Shown: positions 1 through 4,627 of the stretch, one piece after another
How the letters are laid out: each line of letters starts with the position of its first letter
How positions within the stretch are numbered: the stretch's first letter is position 1
From: Candidatus Solincola jinzensis
GTDB lineage: Bacteria; Actinomycetota; Geothermincolia; Geothermincolales; RBG-13-55-18
Assembly: GCA_015711875.1 (NCBI GenBank)
Contig: JACVJG010000262.1
Coordinates: forward strand, 1 to 5,044
Length of the DNA stretch: 5,044 nt
Direction: 5' to 3'
Made by a program: the position numbers and the translations under genes
The notes under the pieces: generated by a model
What the model saw: only the letters and a program-made list of their open reading frames with translations
Told to the model about the DNA's origin: nothing
The model's database searches: none

Positions 1-1881
1 GAGATCGACGCCAAGATAGCCGAGGCTGAGGAGCACATCTACAACAAGGTCCCCGACCCCGATGAGCTTCCCTATTACGAGAAGCTCGACGTGTGGAAGT
101 CCATGAAGGTGGTGCTCGAGGCGGTGATACGCTGGGCGCGCCGTTACAGCCGCCTGGCGAGGATCATCGCCGAGAACTTCGAGACCGACCCCAAGCGCAA
201 GGAGGAGCTGCTGCGCATCGCCGAGGTCTGCGAGAAGGTCCCGGCGCGCCCGCCCGAGCACCTGCAGGAGTCTCTGCAGTTCGACCACTTCATCCAGATC
301 GCCTGCCGTTATGAGGCCTGCGAGGGGGCGTGGCCGGCCCGCCCCGACTACTGGCACGGGCCCTTCTACGAAAAGGACGTGAACCAGGACAAGATCCTCA
401 CCCGCGAGGAGGCCATCGACCTCACGGGCGAGTTCCTCATCCGCTGCTATGAGGTGGGCTGGTTCTGGCTCATGCTGGCCCGCGACACCCTGCAGGGCAT
501 CACCGGCACCTGGGTATGGACCATCGGCGGCGTCAACGAGGACGGCACCGACGCCTGCAACGACATGACCGACTGCCTGCTGGAGGCGGCGCGGCTGGTG
601 CGCGTGGCCAATCCCACCTTCGCCTTCCGTTACCACCCCAACGTGAGGATGTCCACCCTGCGGCAGGTATTCGAGTGCATCCGCCAGGGCCTGGGTTATC
701 CTTCCATGCGCAACGATCCTGTGCTCATCACCAACGCCATGCACTGGCACAAGCATCCTTTGCGGGAGGCGCGCCGCTGGGTCCACCAGGCCTGCATGTC
801 ACCCTGCCCGGACACCAAGTGGGGGTGCCAACCCTTCCGCATGGCCAATGCCACCATCATCGCCGCCAAGGCCATCGAGTACGCGCTCTTCGACGGCTAC
901 GACAACACCCTGCAGATGCAGTTCGGCCCCCACACCGGGGACGCCTCCAAGTTCGAGTCCTTCGAGGAGCTCTACCAGGCCTGGTATACCCAGATCAAGT
1001 GGATGATGGACACGCTGGTGAAGCTGACCAACGGCGGCCGCTACATGGCACAGTACCTGGACCCGAGGCCGCTTCTCTCCGGGCTCTACGAGCGCTGCGT
1101 GGATCTGGGCGTGGATTCCTCGCACCCCAGCGAGCGCGGAAACTCCTGGATCACCTTCTTCGCCTGGATGGAGACCGGCGACAGCCTGGCGGCGGTGAAG
1201 AAGCTGGTCTTCGACGAGAAAAAATACACCATGGCTCAGCTCATCGAGGCGCTGCGGGCCAACTGGGAGGGCTACGAGGAGATGCGCATGGACTTCGTGC
1301 GCGCGCCCAAGTGGGGCAACGACGACGACTACGTGGACCAGATCCACGTGCGCTGCCATCAGGACGTGGCCAAGCACTCCTGGGAGATCAAGGACCCCAC
1401 CGGCAACCCCTGGCCTCCCCTGCCGGAGAACATCGCCGCCTACGTGACCAACGCCACCAAGGTGTGGGCGCTGCCCAATGGCCGCCGGCTGGGCGACACC
1501 CTCTACGACGGCGGCTGCTCCCCGGGAGCGGGGATGGACAAGAAGGGGCCGACGGCGGTGCTGCGCTCGGTGGCCAAGATAGACCACATCGGCGACGTGC
1601 GCGCCACCCTGCTCAACCAGAGGCTCTCGCCCCAGCAGCTCGCGGGTGAGAAGGGGTTCCAGATCTGGTATTCCTACATCAAGACCTGGGCGGAGCTGGG
1701 CATCGACCACGTGCAGTTCAACATGGTGGACAACGAGACCCTGAAGGCGGCACAGAAGGAGCCCGAGAAGTATCCGGAGCTTATCGTGCGCATCGCCGGC
1801 TACAGCGCCCACTTCGTGGACCTGAACAAGAAGACCCAGGACACCATCATCGCCCGCAACGTGCAGGAGCTGGGCGCCTGA
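1..1881 (+). CDS. assA/bssA: Fumarate-adding glycyl-radical enzyme, catalytic alpha subunit (benzylsuccinate/alkylsuccinate synthase type), 5'-truncated by window edge
   Basis: The reading frame is open from base 1, so about 626 C-terminal residues are visible and the true start lies upstream; the GTG at 91 is internal. The thiyl-radical cysteine is codon 793-795 in the motif QACMSPCPDTKWGCQ. An Arg follows exactly 15 residues later (838-840), matching, from memory, BssA Cys493 and its fumarate-binding Arg508. The glycyl-radical loop is VRIAGYSAHF, with Gly at codon 1798-1800, 335 residues after the Cys (336 in BssA) and 26 residues before the stop. By this alignment roughly 228 N-terminal residues are missing. 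Family chemistry: the activated enzyme abstracts H from a hydrocarbon C-H and adds the carbon radical to fumarate, giving a substituted succinate in the cytoplasm. It heads an operon with small subunits and an activase. The Cys and Arg pattern argues against pyruvate formate-lyase, glycerol dehydratase or hydroxyphenylacetate decarboxylase. The substrate (n-alkane, toluene, methylnaphthalene or another) cannot be read from the sequence. Confidence 0.9.
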   Translation, partial: EIDAKIAEAEEHIYNKVPDPDELPYYEKLDVWKSMKVVLEAVIRWARRYSRLARIIAENFETDPKRKEELLRIAEVCEKVPARPPEHLQESLQFDHFIQIACRYEACEGAWPARPDYWHGPFYEKDVNQDKILTREEAIDLTGEFLIRCYEVGWFWLMLARDTLQGITGTWVWTIGGVNEDGTDACNDMTDCLLEAARLVRVANPTFAFRYHPNVRMSTLRQVFECIRQGLGYPSMRNDPVLITNAMHWHKHPLREARRWVHQACMSPCPDTKWGCQPFRMANATIIAAKAIEYALFDGYDNTLQMQFGPHTGDASKFESFEELYQAWYTQIKWMMDTLVKLTNGGRYMAQYLDPRPLLSGLYERCVDLGVDSSHPSERGNSWITFFAWMETGDSLAAVKKLVFDEKKYTMAQLIEALRANWEGYEEMRMDFVRAPKWGNDDDYVDQIHVRCHQDVAKHSWEIKDPTGNPWPPLPENIAAYVTNATKVWALPNGRRLGDTLYDGGCSPGAGMDKKGPTAVLRSVAKIDHIGDVRATLLNQRLSPQQLAGEKGFQIWYSYIKTWAELGIDHVQFNMVDNETLKAAQKEPEKYPELIVRIAGYSAHFVDLNKKTQDTIIARNVQELGA

Positions 1882-1936
1882 TGGCGCGGCGGCGATTCCG
1901 TTTTCGGCTCGTGAGGCTCGAGAAGGGGGTAGAGCG

Positions 1937-2236
1937 ATGACCGATTGGGAACAGATGCGCCAGCAGTGGATCCAGGGCGCCATCACCAAGGGGCGGAAGG
2001 AGATGCCGGACAAGGCCTGCGCCATGTGCAGGAATTTCCGGCAGAACTCGGCCTCGGCGGCAGGTGACGGCTTCTGCGCGGCGATAAAGGACGGGGAGAA
2101 GAACAAGGTGGTCTTCGACAACACCGACGCAGCGGACTGCCCCCAGTTCGTGGAGATCGACCGCATGCGCACCGACACCAGCGAGTTCATGTGGGATCCC
2201 ACTTTCCGTCCCCAGCGGCAATTGAGGGAGAAATAG
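1937..2236 (+). CDS. Small four-cysteine Fe-S subunit, BssB/AssB-like (beta-type subunit of the fumarate-adding enzyme)
   Basis: The protein is 99 aa with cysteines at 28, 31, 47 and 68 (C-x2-C-x15-C-x20-C). This is close to the C-x2-C...C...C pattern of the HiPIP-like [4Fe-4S] small subunits of benzylsuccinate synthase. In the family, the beta subunit binds the alpha subunit and influences activation and access to the active site. The start is supported by a purine-rich GAAGGGGGT (1922-1930) about 6 nt upstream. The gene begins 55 nt after the alpha stop, the position bssB occupies after bssA in classical bss operons. It is longer than typical BssB (about 75-80 aa). The extra length is in the N-terminal arm (residues 1-27, with W4 and W11) and in the tail after Cys68 (residues 69-99, with MWDPTF). 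Assignment rests on the cysteine pattern and neighbours; it could correspond to MasC or MasE in the Mas nomenclature. Confidence 0.75.
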   Translation: MTDWEQMRQQWIQGAITKGRKEMPDKACAMCRNFRQNSASAAGDGFCAAIKDGEKNKVVFDNTDAADCPQFVEIDRMRTDTSEFMWDPTFRPQRQLREK

Positions 2237-2262
2237 GGGTCGCGCGAGAAGCGAGGTCGGAG

Positions 2263-2493
2263 ATGATAACCTGCGGCTACTGCGGGTGCCGGGGATGCCT
2301 GGCAGAATTCTCCTACGTGGCCCAGGCAGGAGGGACGGGACCCGCCACCCTGAGACGCTGCCCGTCCTGCGGCGAGTTGGTCATCGTGGAGGGCGTGGAG
2401 GCGCGCAACGCTCCCCTTCCCGTTCCCACCAGGCTGCGCGGCTTGCATACGGCGCAGGGCTCCAGGCGCGAGGAAAAAGGCAAGGAGGTATGA
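2263..2493 (+). CDS. Zinc-ribbon/rubredoxin-like small protein, paralogue 1 of 3
   Basis: The protein is 76 aa. It starts MITCGYCGCRG and has a second knuckle RRCPSCGELV, giving C4-x2-C7-x25-C33-x2-C36, a four-Cys metal site of zinc-ribbon or rubredoxin type. Two further cysteines (C9, C12) lie beside the first knuckle. Residues 41-76 are a basic/charged, probably disordered tail. The ATG at 2263 is chosen because GAGG at 2253-2256 lies a suitable distance upstream and because it aligns the first Cys with the next gene. The frame is open further upstream to a GTG at 2191, but that would overlap the preceding gene by 46 nt. The 2498 and 3999 genes share the same spacing plus an E-F pair after the first knuckle. 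I do not know a defined function. A rubredoxin-like extra subunit was, as I recall, described for methylalkylsuccinate synthase (MasB), so an accessory subunit is the best guess. Confidence 0.8.
   Translation: MITCGYCGCRGCLAEFSYVAQAGGTGPATLRRCPSCGELVIVEGVEARNAPLPVPTRLRGLHTAQGSRREEKGKEV
2482..2489 (+). promoter_or_regulatory. Shine-Dalgarno for the 2498 gene, embedded in the preceding CDS
   Basis: AAGGAGGT sits within the last codons of the 2263 gene and 8 nt before the ATG at 2498. The upstream stop codon (2491-2493) lies between it and the start, so the two zinc-ribbon genes are likely translationally coupled. Confidence 0.75.
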
Positions 2494-2497
2494 GGGT

Positions 2498-2671
2498 ATG
2501 GTCAAATGTGAGAATTGCGGCTATGAGGGCGTGAAGTCCGAATTCCGCTATCTTTACAACACCACTCTGGACGCTGAGACCGCCTACCGGGAATGCCCGA
2601 AATGCTACGGTTGGGTAGTGGTCAACGAGCTGAAGGAGGAACAGGCGGAAAAGGCCCTCGATAAGTCCTAG
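2498..2671 (+). CDS. Zinc-ribbon/rubredoxin-like small protein, paralogue 2 of 3
   Basis: The protein is 57 aa, starting MVKCENCGYEG. Cysteines at 4, 7, 33 and 36 give C-x2-C-x25-C-x2-C, identical in spacing and position to the preceding gene. The first knuckle CENCGYEG and the second RECPKCYGWVVV are typical of a zinc ribbon, with some resemblance to rubredoxin (CxxCG...CPxC). Residues 14-16 (SEF) match the E-F pair of the other two copies. The acidic C-terminus (about 43-57) is likely helical. It begins 4 nt after the previous stop and has a perfect AAGGAGGT ribosome site, so expression is strongly supported despite the small size. It shares the knuckle CGYEG and RECP with the 3999 protein, so those two look closest. 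The metal (Zn or Fe) and exact role are unknown; an accessory subunit or assembly factor is inferred from context. Confidence 0.85.
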   Translation: MVKCENCGYEGVKSEFRYLYNTTLDAETAYRECPKCYGWVVVNELKEEQAEKALDKS

Positions 2672-2703
2672 GTGGCATGGTGAGCGAGAATCATGCGTCG
2701 CGT

Positions 2704-2733
2704 CCGGCGGGCGGGCGGATGCCCTCCCGCCGG
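2704..2733 (+). other. GC-rich intercistronic stem-loop upstream of the activase gene
   Basis: CCGGCGGG (2704-2711) pairs perfectly with CCCGCCGG (2726-2733). After one C/T mismatch (2712/2725), GGG (2713-2715) pairs with CCC (2722-2724), closing a 6-nt loop. That is 11 base pairs, nearly all G-C. No T-run follows, so it is not a standard intrinsic terminator. It lies between the zinc-ribbon gene and the activase and could be a processing site, mRNA-stability element or attenuator that sets activase below enzyme subunits. That role is inferred. Confidence 0.6.
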
Positions 2734-2751
2734 GAAGCGGCGAGTGGGGGA

Positions 2752-3696
2752 ATGGATATGGGGCTACAGGCCTTGGTCACCAACATCCAGCGCTATTCCG
2801 TGAACGACGGGCCGGGCATCCGCACCACCGTGTTTTTGAAGGGATGCCGTTTGAACTGCGCATGGTGCCATAACCCGGAGTGCATAAACTTCGGCCCCGA
2901 CATCTACTGGAAGCAGTCGCTGTGCACGCAGTGCGGAAGGTGCTTTTCGGCGTGCGAGAAGGGCGCGGTGCAGCCACCCATCGCCATGGGGGCACAGGAC
3001 GAGAACGAGCACTATTACAAGATCGACCTCTCGCGCTGCGACCTCTGCATGGCCTGCGTCGAGGCATGCATCTACGGCGCCCTCGCGAAGGTAGGGGAGC
3101 CCAAGACGGTGGAGGAGGTCCTGGAGGAGGTGGAGAGGGACATGCCTTTCTACCTCAACTCCGGGGGCGGCATGACGGTTACCGGCGGAGAGCCCACCGC
3201 TTTCCCCGACTTCACCCTGGCGCTCCTGAAAGGCGCCAAGGAGAGAGGCATACACACCTGCCTCGACACCAGCGGGTTCTGTGAATGGGAGGTACTGGAC
3301 AGGCTGCGGCCGTTCGTGGACATCTTCCTCTACGACATCAAATGCCTGAGCGGCAAGCAGCATATCCTGCGCACGGGGGTCAGCAACTCCCCCATCCTCG
3401 CCAACCTCACCAGGCTGGCGGAAGCGGGAGAGAACATCATCGTGCGCATCCCGGTCATCCCGGGCTTCAACGATTCCGTGGAGCACATGCAGAAGGTGGC
3501 GGAATTCCTCTCCGGGCTTGGGCGGTCCCTGCTCCGGGTGGACCTGCTTCCCTTCCACAACTGGTGCCAGGACAAATACCGCTGGCTGGGCCGTGACTGG
3601 CTTTACAAGGACGTCAACAGCCTGGAGGTGAGCGAGGTCGACGACCTGCTGGATGTGCTGGAAGAAAAAGGCATAGTTGTCACCATCGGGGGATAG
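2752..3696 (+). CDS. assD/bssD: Glycyl-radical enzyme activating enzyme (radical SAM), BssD/AssD type
   Basis: The protein is 314 aa from the chosen start. The N-terminus reads VTNIQRYSVNDGPGIRTTVFLKGC, the hallmark of GRE activases. The radical-SAM C-x3-C-x2-C is C32, C36, C39 (GCRLNCAWCHNPE). Two ferredoxin-like [4Fe-4S] clusters follow: C58, C61, C64, C68 and C96, C99, C102, C106, each C-x2-C-x2-C-x3-C. The SAM-binding TGGEP is at about 144-148. The extra two-cluster insert distinguishes BssD-like activases from the pyruvate formate-lyase activase. It cleaves SAM to 5'-deoxyadenosyl radical and abstracts H from the alpha-subunit glycine encoded at 1798-1800. Start choice: ATGs at 2677, 2719, 2752 and 2758 are in frame. 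2752 (or 2758) places the conserved VTNIQRYS at the usual distance and leaves the 2704-2733 hairpin untranslated. The longer version would add a low-complexity A/G/S/R segment. Confidence 0.93.
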   Translation: MDMGLQALVTNIQRYSVNDGPGIRTTVFLKGCRLNCAWCHNPECINFGPDIYWKQSLCTQCGRCFSACEKGAVQPPIAMGAQDENEHYYKIDLSRCDLCMACVEACIYGALAKVGEPKTVEEVLEEVERDMPFYLNSGGGMTVTGGEPTAFPDFTLALLKGAKERGIHTCLDTSGFCEWEVLDRLRPFVDIFLYDIKCLSGKQHILRTGVSNSPILANLTRLAEAGENIIVRIPVIPGFNDSVEHMQKVAEFLSGLGRSLLRVDLLPFHNWCQDKYRWLGRDWLYKDVNSLEVSEVDDLLDVLEEKGIVVTIGG

Positions 3697-3715
3697 TATC
3701 CTCATGCGGGCATGC

Positions 3716-3723
3716 AAGGAGGT
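3716..3723 (+). promoter_or_regulatory. Strong Shine-Dalgarno for the 51-aa subunit gene
   Basis: A perfect AAGGAGGT lies 6 nt before the ATG at 3730, in the 33-nt gap after the activase stop. It fixes the start and shows that this very short gene is translated efficiently, as expected for a stoichiometric subunit. Confidence 0.8.
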
Positions 3724-3729
3724 AAGAGG

Positions 3730-3885
3730 ATGAGTTGTGGAGACTGCAAGTGGTTCTTCCCTCTGGAGGAAGATCCCAACCGCGGGGACTGCGTGCAGCG
3801 CGAGTCCGACGGGAAGAGCGAGTATTACACCGCCAAGCCGCACAACGCCAGCGACGCGGAGTGCGAGAAATACGAGGCCAGGTAG
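3730..3885 (+). CDS. Small Fe-S subunit, BssC/AssC-like (gamma-type)
   Basis: The protein is 51 aa, starting MSCGDCKWFFP and ending at TAG 3883-3885. Cysteines at 3, 6, 21 and 45 (C-x2-C-x14-C-x23-C) match the ligand pattern of the HiPIP-like [4Fe-4S] gamma subunit of benzylsuccinate synthase. The opening C-x2-C followed by an aromatic pair and Pro, then GDC and a terminal aromatic/charged segment, is typical of BssC (about 60 aa), so this is a compact version. In the family the gamma subunit binds near the alpha N-terminal half and is needed for alpha stability. A near-perfect ribosome site lies upstream. It sits after the activase rather than before the alpha gene as in classical bssDCAB order. 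Its shortness and lack of overlap with other genes make it easy to miss. Confidence 0.85.
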   Translation: MSCGDCKWFFPLEEDPNRGDCVQRESDGKSEYYTAKPHNASDAECEKYEAR

Positions 3886-3899
3886 CCGGAGGCCTGCCG

Positions 3900-3945
3900 G
3901 GCGCGCCGGCGTTCAGCATGCGGGAATGCGGCATGCCGGCGCGCC
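3900..3945 (+). other. Large intercistronic stem-loop between the gamma-like subunit and third zinc-ribbon gene
   Basis: GGCGCGCCGGC (3900-3910) pairs perfectly over 11 bp with GCCGGCGCGCC (3935-3945). One G-T wobble (3899/3946) extends the stem. The 24-nt loop can fold again through ATGC/GCAT. No T-run follows (the next bases are TCTTCAAGG), so it is at best a partial or factor-dependent terminator, or an RNA stability/processing element. It occupies most of the 113-nt gap, where I see no gene. Confidence 0.6.
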
Positions 3946-3983
3946 TCTTCAAGGCTTGCACATGACTCAGCGAACCTGACCGA

Positions 3984-3993
3984 GGGGAGGTGA
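3984..3993 (+). promoter_or_regulatory. Shine-Dalgarno deciding the GTG start at 3999
   Basis: GGGGAGGTGA lies 5 nt before the GTG at 3999. The alternative in-frame GTG at 4005 would be 11 nt away, so 3999 is preferred. Confidence 0.7.
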
Positions 3994-3998
3994 CGTGA

Positions 3999-4346
3999 GT
4001 GCTGGTGACATGTGATCGCTGCGGCTACGAGGGCGAGGGCGAGGAGTTCCGCATGATCGGAAACGTGATGTGCTGTGGGCCGCTGGTCTTCCGAGAATGC
4101 CCCAGCTGCAAGAACCCCGTTATCTGCGACCGCCAGGAGATGCGTGAGGACATCGAGAACACGGCGCGCGACATCTCGCGCAGGATCGAGGCGGCCATAC
4201 AGTGCGGGGACGCGGCGCAGGCGCGGGAACTCCTGAAGGAACTCTCCTTCCTCAACCAGTGCCTGAACCTGGACGCCATCAACGACTACGTGAGGGAGAA
4301 GAAGCGAGAGGTCAACCGTCTGGAGCGGGCTTCCGCCGCGCCTTGA
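3999..4346 (+). CDS. Zinc-ribbon protein with charged helical C-terminal extension, paralogue 3 of 3
   Basis: The protein is 115 aa with a GTG start. The N-terminal domain is TCDRCGYEGEGEEF...FRECPSCKNPV, with cysteines at 5, 8, 34 and 37. This is the same C-x2-C-x25-C-x2-C and the same E-F position as the 2263 and 2498 proteins. An extra Cys pair (C25, C26) and C43 are unique to this copy. Residues about 45-115 form a new part: Glu/Arg/Lys-rich and likely alpha-helical, with heptad-like stretches such as ARELLKELSFLNQCLNL, which suggests a helical hairpin or coiled coil for protein binding. It is the last gene of the plus-strand run, 113 nt after the gamma-like subunit gene and separated from it by a large stem-loop, so it may be expressed at a different level. 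Function is unknown; by context it is tied to the fumarate-adding enzyme as accessory subunit, chaperone or regulator. Confidence 0.85.
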   Translation: MLVTCDRCGYEGEGEEFRMIGNVMCCGPLVFRECPSCKNPVICDRQEMREDIENTARDISRRIEAAIQCGDAAQARELLKELSFLNQCLNLDAINDYVREKKREVNRLERASAAP

Positions 4347-4356
4347 GAACCAACAT

Positions 4357-4372
4357 GGCGGCTTTTGCCGCC
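4357..4372 (+). other. Small perfect hairpin just after the operon's last stop
   Basis: GGCGGC (4357-4362) and GCCGCC (4367-4372) form a 6-bp stem with a TTTT loop, 11 nt after the stop of the 3999 gene. It lacks a T-run after the stem, so termination here would be weak. It may protect the 3' end of the message. Confidence 0.35.
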
Positions 4373-4373
4373 T

Positions 4374-4530
4374 GAGGCGCGAAGCATCAGCCCCAAAACG
4401 TGTGATGCGGGAGGGGCATATGGTTTTTCCTCACAGGCGCAGGGCTCACCGTTTCGGCTTTCTTGTCGCCGCTTCGCGCCTCCGAGCAGGTGCGGGGCCC
4501 CGTCCTGGCATCACCGTTTCGGCGCGAAGC
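4374..4530. repeat. Cluster of short direct and inverted repeats
   Basis: GGCGCGAAGC occurs at 4376-4385 and 4521-4530, with its exact reverse complement GCTTCGCGCC at 4471-4480. For the first pair the match extends to 12 bp (4374-4385 with 4471-4482). Separately, TCACCGTTTCGGC is directly repeated at 4446-4458 and 4511-4523, 65 bp apart. The second copy runs into the third 10-mer. This could be a REP-like element or remains of one; no transposase or target duplication is visible. Confidence 0.5.
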
Positions 4531-4602
4531 CCACGCAAAGCGCGCGGGAAACGGCGTCGGACAGAGGAAGCCTCCGCGCGGCATCATCCCCGGGCTAAGT
4601 GG

Positions 4603-4627
4603 CAAGCGAGCCTCGCTTGGCGGTTTT
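4603..4627 (+). terminator. Probable intrinsic terminator-like hairpin for the plus-strand operon
   Basis: CAAGCGA (4603-4609) and TCGCTTG (4613-4619) form a 7-bp stem with a GCC loop. GCGG and TTTT (4624-4627) follow. It sits at the junction with the convergent birA stop, so it could also stop minus-strand transcripts, although no T-run is present on that side. The 4-nt gap before a short T-run makes it imperfect. Confidence 0.4.

Larger units (their letters stand above)
4347..4625. other. Non-coding convergent intergenic region with short repeats
   Basis: No convincing gene lies in these 279 nt on either strand; the open frames are GC-driven and lack ribosome sites. The region contains a short perfect hairpin (4357-4372), three copies of the 10-mer GGCGCGAAGC, a 13-bp direct repeat and a terminator-like hairpin at its right end. 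It separates the plus-strand operon from the convergent birA. Confidence 0.65.

Noticed and set aside
91..93. GTG as possible start of the glycyl-radical enzyme
   Set aside because: The frame is open upstream to base 1 with family-like sequence (helical, charged), and the distance to the active-site Cys is about 228 residues short of the family norm.
799..2505. 568-codon open frame on the minus strand across the alpha gene and small-subunit genes
   Set aside because: It is antisense to several genes with clear family motifs, has low-complexity composition rich in Val/Gly/His/Arg, no domain and no ribosome site; typical GC-driven shadow frame.
2764..3843. 359-codon minus-strand frame opposite the activase
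   Set aside because: It mirrors the activase codon pattern, shows no recognisable domain and conflicts with the radical-SAM gene.
3735..3979. Alternative 76-80 codon frames over the gamma-like subunit gene
   Set aside because: They lack ribosome sites at their starts, while the 3730 ATG has a perfect one and gives a protein with the expected four-Cys pattern.
4374..4530. CRISPR array
   Set aside because: Repeats are only 10-13 bp, few in number, partly inverted and not regularly spaced.
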